A stretch of 64,000 nt of DNA from Arsukibacterium perlucidum DSM 18276 (GTDB taxonomy: Bacteria; Pseudomonadota; Gammaproteobacteria; Enterobacterales; Alteromonadaceae): NCBI RefSeq assembly GCF_000382165.1, contig NZ_KB907715.1, forward strand, positions 28,544 through 92,543, in the 5' to 3' direction. A program made the translations under genes and the position numbers. The notes beneath the pieces were generated by a model, which saw nothing but the letters and a program-made list of their open reading frames with translations, had not been told where the DNA came from and searched no databases. Shown here piece after piece: positions 21,633 to 31,018 of this stretch; within the stretch, counting starts at the first letter, position 1, and each line of letters opens with the position of its first letter.

Positions 21633-22976
21633 TTATTTTACTTTAAATTTAGCCTTTTTAATGGGGGCCGATTTACTGTTGCCCAGCACCAGCTCGGCCG
21701 GGATGGTAAAAGAAAAGCTGCTGCCCCGGCCAGGCTCACTGAAAATCATCAGTTGGCTGTTATGGCGCGATAGCACATGCTTAACAATGGCTAAGCCCAG
21801 GCCAGTACCACCAGTATTGCGCGCCCGAGCCTGATCAACCCGGTAAAAACGTTCGGTTAAACGTTTGACATGGTGGGGTGCTATACCCTCACCGGTATCA
21901 TTCACAGCAAACACTGCGCGTTGATGCTGGCGCTGCCAGCTAACACTGATCTCACCACCGGCCGGCGTATATTTAATGGCATTGGTTACCAGATTAGAAA
22001 AAGCGCTGCGCAGCTCCTCGGTTACGCCGGTCACTTTTAAGTCAGGCTCAATCTGAAAACTTATTTTATGCTGCTTTTCGTGGTTCAGTGCCTGCGCTTC
22101 CTGCTCCAGCGTGGCAAGCATTGCCGGTACGTCGACCTCATCGTCAAACTGCACCCTGGCTGAAGCTTCAATTCGCGACAACGTCAGCAGTTGCTGCACC
22201 AGGCCGTCCATCCGTTTGGTTTGTTCCAGCATTACGGTGTGAGCTTTTTGCCACATGGCAGGCTCTGGCAACCGATCGGAGTCTATCACTTCCAGATAGC
22301 CCTGCAGCACGGTTAACGGTGTGCGTAACTCATGCGAGACATTAGCAACAAAATCTTTGCGAATTTGCTCCAGCTGCTTAAGCTGGGTAATATCACGAAT
22401 AATCAGCAGATACTGCTCACTGCCATATGGCATCATTTTACATTCCAGCACCAGATTACTACTGCCACTGGCGCTGATTTCCAGCGGCTGCTGAAACTGC
22501 TTTTGTTTTAAAAAGCTCTGAAATTCCGGATTACGCACCAGGTTATCAATCCGCTGCCCCTCGTCACTGGGCCAGCGCAAACCTACCAGCATCTGGGCCA
22601 GCTTATTACACCAGATAATGGTCCAGTCGCTGGTTAACACCACTACAGCTTCAGGCAACGCTTCAGCACCATCCCGAAAGCGCCGCACCAGGTTACGCAG
22701 CTCTTTGCGTTTTCTGCGCTCACGCCGTTGCTGGTAATAAATGCCATCGAATATCTGTTGCCAGAAACCTTGGCCTTCCGGCGGTGAAAGCTTGCGATCG
22801 TGCCACAGCCATTTGGTAATTAAAAACAGATGATGATAGTTAGATGCCAGCAAATAAAAGCTCAGCAGTAACATAAACAGCATACTCTGGCCAAATGGCC
22901 AGCCGACTAGCCCCGCCAGGGTATAAAAAAGGAAGATTTTGCTGAAAATCTTCCCTTTAGAAAGCTGTGGCCGCAT
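21633..22976 (-). CDS. phoR: Phosphate sensor kinase PhoR
   Basis: PhoR phosphorylates PhoB when phosphate import through Pst is low. The 447 residues show two short N-terminal membrane helices (about 12-50) with almost no periplasmic loop, as expected for PhoR, then a charged linker and a PAS domain (about 95-205). The kinase core carries VSHELRTPLTVLQGYLEVID (about 215) and the ATPase motifs NLVTNAIKYTP, NDTGEGIAP and GGTGLGLAIVKH. It starts 5 bp after the phoB stop, so both are on one leftward transcript. Confidence 0.96.
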   Translation of the reverse strand: MRPQLSKGKIFSKIFLFYTLAGLVGWPFGQSMLFMLLLSFYLLASNYHHLFLITKWLWHDRKLSPPEGQGFWQQIFDGIYYQQRRERRKRKELRNLVRRFRDGAEALPEAVVVLTSDWTIIWCNKLAQMLVGLRWPSDEGQRIDNLVRNPEFQSFLKQKQFQQPLEISASGSSNLVLECKMMPYGSEQYLLIIRDITQLKQLEQIRKDFVANVSHELRTPLTVLQGYLEVIDSDRLPEPAMWQKAHTVMLEQTKRMDGLVQQLLTLSRIEASARVQFDDEVDVPAMLATLEQEAQALNHEKQHKISFQIEPDLKVTGVTEELRSAFSNLVTNAIKYTPAGGEISVSWQRQHQRAVFAVNDTGEGIAPHHVKRLTERFYRVDQARARNTGGTGLGLAIVKHVLSRHNSQLMIFSEPGRGSSFSFTIPAELVLGNSKSAPIKKAKFKVK

Positions 22977-22981
22977 AAAAC

Positions 22982-23668
22982 CTACTTAGCAGAAAAGCGA
23001 TAGCCTGAGCCCCGCACAGTTTGTACCAGCTTATCATGCCCTGCGACAGAAATCGCTTTACGCAAACGACGAATATGCACATCGACTGTGCGATCTTCCA
23101 CATAGACATTGGTGCCCCAGACATGGTCCAGCAATTGTTCCCGGCTATACACCCGTTCCTGGTGAGTCATGAAAAAATGCAGTAACCGAAATTCGGTCGG
23201 GCCCATATCCAGTGGCTGCTGCTCTGCCATTACCCGGTGTGCAACCGGGTCGAGTTTCAGGCCCTGCACTTCAATCACTTCATCCAGACTGGTAGGCGAT
23301 ACCCGGCGGATCACGGCTTTAATCCGGGCCATAAGCTCCTTGGGTGAAAACGGCTTGGTGACATAATCATCAGCACCCACTTCCAGGCCACGTACTTTGT
23401 CTTCCTCTTCACCGCGGGCGGTAATCATTATAATCGGAATGTTACGGGTCAGCTCGTGCTGTTTCATCTTTTTAGCAAACTGAATACCACTGCCACCCGG
23501 GATCATCCAATCCAGTAATACCAAATCCGGATAAGGTTCAATCAGCTGATTAACCGCTGTTGGAAAATCTTCGGCAGTAATTGCCTGATAGCCATTTTGC
23601 TCTAACACAAAGCACAACATATCGCGGATCGGGGCTTCATCTTCCACCACCAGGATTTTTCTTGCCAT
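22982..23668 (-). CDS. phoB: Phosphate response regulator PhoB
   Basis: PhoB activates the phosphate-starvation genes by binding tandem 7-bp units. The 228-residue protein has the receiver domain ([16 protein letters not shown], phospho-Asp in [13 protein letters not shown] at about 105) and an OmpR-type winged helix ([23 protein letters not shown]). I chose ATG 23668, which matches the E. coli N-terminus; a GTG 12 bp earlier is possible. A PhoB box with a well-placed -10 lies upstream, so it is likely autoregulated. It is the probable master regulator for most of the left two thirds of this window. Confidence 0.97.
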   Translation of the reverse strand: MARKILVVEDEAPIRDMLCFVLEQNGYQAITAEDFPTAVNQLIEPYPDLVLLDWMIPGGSGIQFAKKMKQHELTRNIPIIMITARGEEEDKVRGLEVGADDYVTKPFSPKELMARIKAVIRRVSPTSLDEVIEVQGLKLDPVAHRVMAEQQPLDMGPTEFRLLHFFMTHQERVYSREQLLDHVWGTNVYVEDRTVDVHIRRLRKAISVAGHDKLVQTVRGSGYRFSAK

Positions 23669-23730
23669 AAGGTTCACCACATTCCGTTAGCCGGTGTTAA
23701 ACCGGACTGTTCTAACTGTCTCTGCCGCCT

Positions 23731-23764
23731 AGTATTACTGCAGTTTATGACATTTTTATGAAAA
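23731..23764 (-). promoter_or_regulatory. PhoB box and -10 upstream of phoB
   Basis: On the minus strand TTTTCAT-aaaa-ATGTCAT covers 23764-23747. AATACT at 23736-23731 starts 10 bp after the second unit. The arrangement supports autoregulation of phoBR. Confidence 0.75.
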
Positions 23765-23952
23765 CACGAGGTTAATCTTTGTCCAGCGCTAACCTGCCAA
23801 CCATAAACACAAATACGTAACAAATATCACAACATTAAAACCTCAGGCGAGACGTGAATGCATGACAGTTATATGAATTTTTTTTGACGGTCTTTTGCCT
23901 GACTTCATGCTAAACCGCAGCCAGTCGGCGCGACCTGCCGCGGTCACAGCGC

Positions 23953-24008
23953 CTGTCATTTAAGCGTCGTATTACTGTAATAAAATCGTCATTAGCCTGC
24001 TGTAGGGT
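23953..24008 (+). promoter_or_regulatory. Four-unit PhoB box and -10 upstream of the beta-helix lipoprotein
   Basis: Four 7-mers repeat every 11 bp: CTGTCAT (23953), GCGTCGT (23964), CTGTAAT (23975) and TCGTCAT (23986). TAGGGT at 24003-24008 lies 10 bp after the last. This looks like two PhoB dimers side by side. Between it and the divergent phoB box (23765-23952) I see no gene. Confidence 0.8.
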
Positions 24009-24058
24009 GCCTGCAACTTGATTGGCAACACCTATAACAACTCAACGGAGAGATGGTA

Positions 24059-26749
24059 ATGGCTTTACGCAAACTGTTAAAACTAAGCGCCATAGCGTCA
24101 GCATTAATACTGGCCGGCTGTGGTGGCGACTTAGTAGTTAATGCCGGTAGCGATAATACTGGCGGTGGCAATGGCGGCGGCGGTGGTAGTAATCCGCCAC
24201 CAGTTACTTCAGATTGCCCGGCATTTGCTACTGAAGGCGATAGCCTGGCTGGTGTTGACCTGCCGGTATGTGAAATCAGCGGCACCATTACCAGTGACAC
24301 CCGCCTGAGCAATGACATTGCCTGGTCACTAAGCGGCAAAGTTACCGTCGGTAATGATAACGCTGACAGTGCTACCCTGACTATCGAACCGGGTACTTTT
24401 GTTTATGGTAAAAGCGGCGCCGATTACCTGGTTATCGCCCGCGGTTCAAAAATTCAGGCAGTCGGCACCGTCGACGCACCAATCGTTATGACTTCAGTTA
24501 ACGACATGCTGGGCTTGTCCGACAATGAGTCAACTGCAGAATGGGGCGGCCTGGTGTTACTGGGTAATGCACCAAGCAATAAATGTGACCAGGCTGCACT
24601 GGCCAGCTGTGAAATTCAGGCAGAAGGCGAAGCTGGCCCATATGGTGGTGCAGATCCTGAAGATAACAGTGGCGCCTTGAAATATGTCCAGGTACGCTAC
24701 GCCGGTTTTGAAGTTATTCCGGATAACGAATTAAACGGCATTACCTTTGCCGGTGTTGGCCGTGGCACTAATGTTGAGTATATTCAGGTGCATAATAACC
24801 TGGATGATGGCGTAGAGTTTTTCGGCGGCACCGTTGATGCCAAATATGTGGTGTTAACCGGTAACCGCGACGACTCACTGGACTGGGCTGATGGCTGGAG
24901 CGGCCGGATGCAGCACGTATTAGTGCGCCATAACCCGAATAACACCAAAGCTAACCGCGGTATTGAAGCTGACAACCAGTCAGGTAACTTCACTGCTACC
25001 CCGGTTTCAAAACCTCGCATTGCCAACATGACTATCGTGGGTAATAACTTCGATGGCGAAGATGACTCAGAAGGTGTGTTACTGCGCGCTGGCACTGCTG
25101 GCGAGTTGTACAACTTCATTGTTACAGGCCCGTCAGGTATGGGTGAGTGTTTTGAAATCAACTCTGCTGAGTCAGTAACCAACACCGGCAATGGTGAAAT
25201 TATTTTCCGCAACTCTATTCTTGACTGTGCAGAGCCTACCAAAGACACTAAAGATGATGCTGGTAACGTCACGCTGGATGCTGAAGCATGGTTCCTTGCC
25301 CAGCCTGGTAACATCATTGGTGATGCGCTGTTAGGTGGCTATATTCCAGCACCGAATTCACCAGCTCTGGGTAACGGTTACAACGTAGCGAACAATGTCG
25401 ACAGCTGGTTTGATAATGTTGATTACATTGGCGCTTTTGATGGTGAAGAAGACTGGACTGTAGGCTGGACTGTTGGTATTCATCCGGAAGACGACTTAGC
25501 GGCCTGCCCTGCCGGCACCAGCGAAGTTAACAGCTTATCTGGCCGTCTAAACTGTCAATTAACTGGTGACATTACCGCCAACGTAACCTTAGCTGCCGGT
25601 GCAGACTATGTGTTAGACGGCCGGGTGCGGATTGGGGTAGATAACACCACTGCTGCAACCTTAACCGTTGAACCAGGCGTGCGGATTTACGGTAAATCAG
25701 GTGCTGACTTCCTGGTTATTACCCGCGGCTCAAAAATTGAGGCGAACGGCACTGCTGCTAACCCTATCGTAATGACCTCAGTACAAGACATTATCGGCTC
25801 ACCAACGGCTGCCGGCCAGTGGGGCGGTTTAGTGTTGCTGGGTAACGCGCCAAGCAATAAATGTGACCAGGCTGATTTAGCCAGCTGTGAAATTCAGGCA
25901 GAAGGCGAAGCCGGACCTTACGGTGGTGCAGATGCAGAAGATAGCAGCGGTACCTTAAACTACGTGGTAGTTAAACATGCTGGTTTTGAAGTTATCCCGG
26001 ATAACGAGTTAAACGGTATTACTTTTGCCGGTGTTGGTTCTGGTACTGAGTGTGCAAATATCCAGGTTCACCAGAACGTTGATGACGGTATCGAGATGTT
26101 CGGTGGTAGCGTCAGCTGTAAAAACGTAGTGTTAACCGCAAACGGTGATGACTCAGTAGACTGGGCTGATGGCTGGAACGGTAAACTGCAATTCGTTCTT
26201 GTTAAGCATGGTGCTGATGATTCTAAATCGAACCGCGGTATCGAAGCAGATAACCAGTCTGGTAACTTCACTGCGACCCCGGTATCGAACCCAACCATCG
26301 CCAACATGACCATTATCGGCAACAACTTTGACGGCGATGATGATTCAGAAGGTGTATTGCTGCGCGCAGGCACAAATGCCCAGCTGGCTAACTTCGTCAT
26401 CACCGGCCCGGACGGCATGGGCGAGTGTCTGGAGTTTGATTCAGCTGAAACTAAAGCCTTAGCGGCGGCAGGTTCTTTAACCATGACGCATTCAGTTGTC
26501 GCTTGTGCAGAACCATTCAAAGGCGACCTGGGCAACGGTACAACCACCGAGCAATGGTTCCTGGCTCAGGAGGGTAACAGCGTTGCTGCCAACCAGGCTG
26601 CGGTACTGGACGGTATCTTCACTATCGATGCCAGCACGCCAAAAGATATGTCTGCGCTTGATAGTTTCTTTGAAGCAGTTGACTTCGTCGGTGCAGTAGA
26701 AGCAGGTAATGACTGGACTGCTGGCTGGACAGTTGGCTTAGAAGACTAA
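24059..26749 (+). CDS. Outer-membrane lipoprotein with two tandem beta-helix modules
   Basis: The 896-residue protein has a lipoprotein signal ending in the lipobox LILAGC, so it is lipidated and probably sits on the outer membrane. After a Gly-rich linker (NTGGGNGGGGGS) come two homologous modules of about 420 residues each (roughly 55-475 and 480-895). Both contain WGGLVLLGNAPSNKCDQA, EAGPYGGAD, AGFEVIPDNELNGITFAGVG, DDGVEFFGG or DDGIEMFGG, and DDSLDWADGW or DDSVDWADGW. The repeated short strands and Asp/Asn turns suggest a right-handed parallel beta-helix. Similar single modules occur in Bacteroidota and marine gammaproteobacteria beside TonB receptors. A PhoB box precedes it. ATG 24059 has GGAG 8 bases upstream. 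Function unknown; a surface capture partner for the next receptor is my inference. Confidence 0.8.
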   Translation: MALRKLLKLSAIASALILAGCGGDLVVNAGSDNTGGGNGGGGGSNPPPVTSDCPAFATEGDSLAGVDLPVCEISGTITSDTRLSNDIAWSLSGKVTVGNDNADSATLTIEPGTFVYGKSGADYLVIARGSKIQAVGTVDAPIVMTSVNDMLGLSDNESTAEWGGLVLLGNAPSNKCDQAALASCEIQAEGEAGPYGGADPEDNSGALKYVQVRYAGFEVIPDNELNGITFAGVGRGTNVEYIQVHNNLDDGVEFFGGTVDAKYVVLTGNRDDSLDWADGWSGRMQHVLVRHNPNNTKANRGIEADNQSGNFTATPVSKPRIANMTIVGNNFDGEDDSEGVLLRAGTAGELYNFIVTGPSGMGECFEINSAESVTNTGNGEIIFRNSILDCAEPTKDTKDDAGNVTLDAEAWFLAQPGNIIGDALLGGYIPAPNSPALGNGYNVANNVDSWFDNVDYIGAFDGEEDWTVGWTVGIHPEDDLAACPAGTSEVNSLSGRLNCQLTGDITANVTLAAGADYVLDGRVRIGVDNTTAATLTVEPGVRIYGKSGADFLVITRGSKIEANGTAANPIVMTSVQDIIGSPTAAGQWGGLVLLGNAPSNKCDQADLASCEIQAEGEAGPYGGADAEDSSGTLNYVVVKHAGFEVIPDNELNGITFAGVGSGTECANIQVHQNVDDGIEMFGGSVSCKNVVLTANGDDSVDWADGWNGKLQFVLVKHGADDSKSNRGIEADNQSGNFTATPVSNPTIANMTIIGNNFDGDDDSEGVLLRAGTNAQLANFVITGPDGMGECLEFDSAETKALAAAGSLTMTHSVVACAEPFKGDLGNGTTTEQWFLAQEGNSVAANQAAVLDGIFTIDASTPKDMSALDSFFEAVDFVGAVEAGNDWTAGWTVGLED

Positions 26750-26756
26750 GCAAATC

Positions 26757-26788
26757 GGCACTGCCGGGGCAACCCGGCAGTGCCTTTT
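26757..26788 (+). terminator. Strong hairpin between lipoprotein and TonB receptor
   Basis: GGCACTGCCGGG (26757-26768) pairs perfectly with CCCGGCAGTGCC (26773-26784) around a GCAA tetraloop, followed by TTTT. It should end or attenuate transcription before the downstream receptor. Confidence 0.92.
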
Positions 26789-26851
26789 CTTATTCAGACA
26801 ATCGATATATCAAGACTAGTAACCGTTTTAAGCTGATAGGACAACGTTCAG

Positions 26852-29512
26852 ATGAGCAGCATTCAAAAATTTAGTTTCAGCCGTGTTGGCCGCAGTGTAC
26901 TGCTGGCCTTAGGCACAACCACTGCGATGATGTCGTTAAATACCATTGCCCAAGAAACGCCTGCGCCCACGCAAGCAGAGCAGGAAGAAGTAGAACGCAT
27001 TTCTGTATCTGGCCGCCTGATGAGCTCTGCTGCCTCTGCTGCTGCAGAACGTCGTGAGCAAGCCTATGTAGCAGAAGTACTCGGTATGGAACAAATTTCC
27101 CGCGCTGGTGACAGCAACGCTGCTGCTGCTCTGCGCCGTGTCACCGGTTTAACCCTGGTAAAAGACAAGTTTATTTATGTTCGCGGCTTAGGTGAGCGTT
27201 ACTCCAGTACCTTATTAAATGGCGCCATGGTGCCAAGCCCTGACCCAACCAGGAATGTTATCCCGCTGGACATGTTTCCGGCCGGTATTATTGAAAGCTT
27301 AGTCGTGCAAAAAGCCTATTCACCGGAGCTCCCGGCAGCCTTTGGTGGTGGTAATGTCAATATCCGTACCACCGCTATTCCATTGCAAACCAGCTTTAAT
27401 GTCTCGGTGGGCACCGGTTTTAACAGCCTGAACAGTGTTGATGGCTTTGAGTATGCCGGTGGTGGCGATGACTGGCGCGGCAAAGACGATGGCCAGCGTA
27501 GCATTTCGCCAGAGCTTGCCAGCGCCCAACAACTGTATGGTATTTTAACGCCGATTAATATCGCCGAAGCTTTAGGCGGTATTACCGGACCAAACCTGGC
27601 ACAGGCAGAAACCATAGTTCGTGAGCTTGGTACTGCTTTTAACCGTGACATCGATATTAGCTCTACCTCGGTGAAACCAGACTTTGACGCCAGCGCTTCC
27701 TTTGGTACCCGCTTTGACCTGGCTAAAAATGTGGTTTTCGGGGTTATGACTGGCCTTAGCTACGACCGTTCAACCCAGAATATCGACGAGCGCGAGCGTT
27801 ACTACTCAGTATCAGGTGATAATCTGGTGCCACTGAACCGCTATGATGATGTTAAAGGCACTGAACACCAGGTTAAGCTGTCGGGCATGCTAAACTTCGG
27901 TTTAGAACTGGGTATCGATCACAGGTTAGAAACCTCGACTATTTATCTGAGTGACACCAAAGATGAAATAAAGATTAAAAACGGCGACAGTATCGAAACT
28001 ATTAACGAGACTAACCGCTTTAATACCGACACCAGTATTTTATATGAAGAGCGCACCATGCTAAGCAATCAGCTGCGTGGTAAGCACAACTTCCCGTATT
28101 TAATGGATTTGGCCGTTGACTGGCAGTACACCGATGCCAAAGCACGGCGTAACGCGCCGGGCGAAGTGGAATATCGCTATCTGAACGAAACCCAGGATGA
28201 TGGCTCAGTGTTCTCTTTCCTGCGCCGTAATCAGAATGCAGTGAATTACAGCTTCAGTGATATGAAAGATAACACTGAAAACTTCAGCTGGAACGCTAAG
28301 CTACCATTGACGTTGGGTAAAGCTGAAATGACCTTCAGTGGCGGCTACAGCTATTTCGAACGGAGCCGTAATGCCCAGACCGACCGCTTTAACTTTGATA
28401 CCGTAGGTTACAGCCTTGAGCAATTGTCAGGCAGCTTCTCGGAGATTTTCTCTGACAGCAGTATTTTAAACCCGGCTAACGGCTTTAAAATTTCCAACGT
28501 AACTACTCAGGCCGACGATTACCTGGCAGCGCAAATGATTGATGCCGGCTACGGTGCCCTGGAAATTAACTACGACTACATGTTCCGGTTAAACATTGGT
28601 GTGCGCTATGAAGATTTTAAACAAATTTCATTGCCACTCACTGCCGATGGCGCTGTCAGCGGCAACATTACTGACTCGGTGTTACTGGAAGATGGCTTCT
28701 ACCCGGCTTTATCATTAACCTGGTTTGTTGATGATGACCTGCAGGCCCGCTTTGGCTACAGTAAAACGGTAGTACGCCCCGATTTACGGGAAGTAACACC
28801 GGTATTGTATGTTGATCCGTTAACCGACTTTAAAGTAACCGGCTTCTCCGGTCTAAAAAGCACGGACATCAGCAGTTTTGATGCCCGGCTTGAATGGTAC
28901 TATGACAGCAGCAACTACAGTTTTGGCCTGTTCTATAAAGACCTGGACAACCCGATTGAAGCTATCGAATTATCAGGCTCTGACGGTAACCTGTTAATGT
29001 CTTTCCGCAACGGCCAGAGCGGTAAAGTGTATGGTGCTGAAGCAGAGTTTCTGCAGCAACTGGATATGTTTAGTGGCGAATTAGGTAAACTTGCCAATAA
29101 CTTCTTTGTTGCCGGTAACCTGACAATCAGTGAATCTGAAATCAGCATTCAGCCGTTCCCGGGCGCAGATTTAACTAACCTGACGCGGGGCTTAAGTGGT
29201 CACTCCAAGCACGTCGTTAACTTCCAGTTGGGTTATGACTCGGATGACGATCAGCATAATGCCACCCTTACCTATAACGTATTCGGTAAGCGGATAGCCT
29301 TTGCTGGGGTTAACGACAAAGACGATGCCTTTGAGCAGCCATTTAATTCACTGGATTTCACCTATGGTTTCACGCCGCTGGAGAATATGACCGTAAAACT
29401 GGGCTTGAAAAACTTACTGGATGAAGAAGTGGAAATTTTGCAGCAGGGTGAAATTCTGCAGCAGCGCACTGAAGGCCAGAGCTACAGTTTAAGCTTCTCT
29501 TATAAATACTAG
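26852..29512 (+). CDS. TonB-dependent receptor paired with the beta-helix lipoprotein
   Basis: The 886-residue outer-membrane receptor has a signal peptide (to about residue 34, cleaved near IAQE) and a TonB-box-like VERISVSG (about 47-54). The plug includes RRVTGLTLVKDKFIYVRGLGERYSS-like sequence (read from about 90) and FGGGNVNIRT, and the barrel ends in the aromatic terminus SFSYKY. It belongs to the branch with the RGLGERYSSTLLNG plug signature, distinct from the first receptor in this window. It lies 102 bp after the lipoprotein, across a strong hairpin, with no separate PhoB box, so it is probably fed by read-through. A phosphorus-containing ligand is inferred only from this context. 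Confidence 0.85.
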   Translation: MSSIQKFSFSRVGRSVLLALGTTTAMMSLNTIAQETPAPTQAEQEEVERISVSGRLMSSAASAAAERREQAYVAEVLGMEQISRAGDSNAAAALRRVTGLTLVKDKFIYVRGLGERYSSTLLNGAMVPSPDPTRNVIPLDMFPAGIIESLVVQKAYSPELPAAFGGGNVNIRTTAIPLQTSFNVSVGTGFNSLNSVDGFEYAGGGDDWRGKDDGQRSISPELASAQQLYGILTPINIAEALGGITGPNLAQAETIVRELGTAFNRDIDISSTSVKPDFDASASFGTRFDLAKNVVFGVMTGLSYDRSTQNIDERERYYSVSGDNLVPLNRYDDVKGTEHQVKLSGMLNFGLELGIDHRLETSTIYLSDTKDEIKIKNGDSIETINETNRFNTDTSILYEERTMLSNQLRGKHNFPYLMDLAVDWQYTDAKARRNAPGEVEYRYLNETQDDGSVFSFLRRNQNAVNYSFSDMKDNTENFSWNAKLPLTLGKAEMTFSGGYSYFERSRNAQTDRFNFDTVGYSLEQLSGSFSEIFSDSSILNPANGFKISNVTTQADDYLAAQMIDAGYGALEINYDYMFRLNIGVRYEDFKQISLPLTADGAVSGNITDSVLLEDGFYPALSLTWFVDDDLQARFGYSKTVVRPDLREVTPVLYVDPLTDFKVTGFSGLKSTDISSFDARLEWYYDSSNYSFGLFYKDLDNPIEAIELSGSDGNLLMSFRNGQSGKVYGAEAEFLQQLDMFSGELGKLANNFFVAGNLTISESEISIQPFPGADLTNLTRGLSGHSKHVVNFQLGYDSDDDQHNATLTYNVFGKRIAFAGVNDKDDAFEQPFNSLDFTYGFTPLENMTVKLGLKNLLDEEVEILQQGEILQQRTEGQSYSLSFSYKY

Positions 29513-29525
29513 CAATTTGAACGTT

Positions 29526-29555
29526 AAAAGCCACCGTATAACTACGGTGGCTTTT
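29526..29555. terminator. Bidirectional terminator
   Basis: AAAAGCCACCGTA (29526-29538) and TACGGTGGCTTTT (29543-29555) form a 13-bp stem with a TAAC loop and T runs in both directions. It separates the convergent TonB receptor and ompW-like genes. Confidence 0.92.
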
Positions 29556-29564
29556 TTGTTGCTT

Positions 29565-30266
29565 TTAAAAATAATATTTAACGCCAAACATACTGACTAA
29601 AGGGTCAATTTTAACTCTAACTTGCTGTATCGCTGCATTATTTAATCTCACTTCTGCATCAGTTTCGATATCGATCATGCTAAGCATAAGATGTACTCCC
29701 CATTGCTGGTTTATCCGCCAGTCAAAGCCGGCCTGATAAGCTAAACCCAGGCTGCCTTCCAAATTCAGAGATAAATTGTCTTGTGCATTTGCAACGCCAA
29801 GATCAGTCAGCGCCTGGCGTAAATCAGCAGAAATAGACTCCTGAAAGAAATGAGTATAATTAATGCCGACACCGATAAAGGGCATAAAATCAGTAGTTGA
29901 GGTTAGCGGATAAAAACGGGCAAATACTGTAGGGGGTAAGTGTTTTGTATTACCAATTTCCAGACCATCTATCGCTGAACCCGCAACATGGATATTGTGC
30001 GAAAATGGGGTGGCCGCAACCACGCTGGCTGACCAGTATCGATTAAAAGCATAATCAACTGTAATGCCAAGCTGAGTGTTATCATTTACCGTGACTGAGG
30101 TAGAACCTACAGGCAGTGCTGCCACTTGCTCAACCACATTAAGGTTACTGCTACTGGCATCTGGAGCCACCGTAATTGGGCCAACGTTTACTGACCACTG
30201 TGCCTGAGCGTTAAAAACAGAAAAGCCAACAACAAAGGCAATCAACGTTTTAGTGCTTTTATTCAT
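29565..30266 (-). CDS. OmpW-family outer-membrane protein
   Basis: The 233-residue protein has a signal peptide (MNKSTKTLIAFVVGFSVFNAQA) and the features of the eight-stranded OmpW barrel: LGITVDYAFNRYWSASVVAATPFSHNI, a LPPTVFARFYPL strand and the C-terminal aromatic ending FGVKYYF. OmpW proteins form narrow hydrophobic channels in the outer membrane; their physiological cargo is unsettled. A GAGAAAG site lies upstream of the ATG. No PhoB box is seen in front of it. It is separated from the upstream NTF2-like gene by a terminator. Confidence 0.88.
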   Translation of the reverse strand: MNKSTKTLIAFVVGFSVFNAQAQWSVNVGPITVAPDASSSNLNVVEQVAALPVGSTSVTVNDNTQLGITVDYAFNRYWSASVVAATPFSHNIHVAGSAIDGLEIGNTKHLPPTVFARFYPLTSTTDFMPFIGVGINYTHFFQESISADLRQALTDLGVANAQDNLSLNLEGSLGLAYQAGFDWRINQQWGVHLMLSMIDIETDAEVRLNNAAIQQVRVKIDPLVSMFGVKYYF

Positions 30267-30290
30267 AATTCTTTCTCAGATAAATTAAAA

Positions 30291-30320
30291 AAACCCCCTT
30301 TTCATCAAAAAAAGGGGGGG
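30291..30320 (-). terminator. Terminator after the NTF2-like gene
   Basis: On the minus strand CCCCC and TTTT pair with AAAA and GGGGG around a short loop, followed by seven T. It lies 6 bp after the stop of the exported NTF2-like gene. Confidence 0.85.
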
Positions 30321-30325
30321 ACAGG

Positions 30326-30886
30326 TCAGTTTGCCGAGTATGGCAGTGACGAGTGATGGAGAACTATTCGCAACGAACCATCAGCGGCTTTTTTAAAGCC
30401 CCAGGTTTTATCTACTGTGGTTTTATTGCCTGATCGGTCAGTAACATGAACATGGCCCATGGTCAGGGCCACGTCGCCATTGATATAGACTGCAGCATTG
30501 TTAAAGGCATATTCCTTCCATCCTTTTAAAGCGAAACCTGAATCCTGAGCAAAGTTTTTGTCGTCAGCTACAAAGTAAGATAACGCACCGTCATAAGTTG
30601 TCCGGAATGTCTGCTCGCCATTTGCCAGGGTGGGCTTGAATAATACCGCGCCTAAGTTGTAGCCGTATGCATTGTCCAACACTTTTTTAGCCACAGATTT
30701 AGCCGCCTTTACTCCACCCGCCTCGTGGGCATTGCTGATATTAATCAATGCATTACCCCAAGCTTGCTGGGCAGCCTTAACTTCGTCAAGAGTAATATTG
30801 TTGTTGACAATCTTTTCGGCGTGAACCAGGGAAGACATTAAAACAGCAGCGGCGCACAGTGATAGTTTTGTTAAAGTGAATTTCAT
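30326..30886 (-). CDS. Exported NTF2/SnoaL-like protein of unknown function
   Basis: The 186-residue protein has a signal peptide (MKFTLTKLSLCAAAVLMSSLVHA) and a single small alpha/beta domain. The C-terminal half looks like an NTF2-like cone: AAVYINGDVALTMGHVHVTD, then KTWGFKKAADGSLRIVLHHSSLPY. Relatives are sometimes labelled phosphoribosyl-AMP cyclohydrolase; nothing here supports that enzyme, which lacks such a fold and signal peptide. It sits 132 bp downstream of the two-component operon 31019-33303, in the same direction. A lone TTGTCAT at 30998-30992 may be a PhoB half-site. It could be a periplasmic output or accessory of that regulator. Confidence 0.65.
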   Translation of the reverse strand: MKFTLTKLSLCAAAVLMSSLVHAEKIVNNNITLDEVKAAQQAWGNALINISNAHEAGGVKAAKSVAKKVLDNAYGYNLGAVLFKPTLANGEQTFRTTYDGALSYFVADDKNFAQDSGFALKGWKEYAFNNAAVYINGDVALTMGHVHVTDRSGNKTTVDKTWGFKKAADGSLRIVLHHSSLPYSAN

Positions 30887-31018
30887 ATAAACCTCTACGT
30901 TATTTAATCAGCGAGGTCATTATTACTCTGTGGTGCGGCATTCTTCTTTACAATAAGATTAACGAACGCCATGCCTTATCATTAACAGAACATGACAATA
31001 GTGTGCAGCAACGCTGCA

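Noticed and set aside
24784..26547. Long open frames on the minus strand inside the beta-helix lipoprotein gene (24784-25317 and 26068-26547)
   Set aside because: They mirror the two repeated modules of the plus-strand gene, have Ser/Pro-rich composition and no ribosome site. They are artefacts of codon use.
30326..30886. Phosphoribosyl-AMP cyclohydrolase
   Set aside because: The protein has a signal peptide and an NTF2-like fold and lacks the metal-binding Cys/His and Asp pattern of HisI.
30989..31000. A PhoB box upstream of the NTF2-like gene
   Set aside because: Only one unit (TTGTCAT) matches; the units 11 bp on either side and the -10 are poor.
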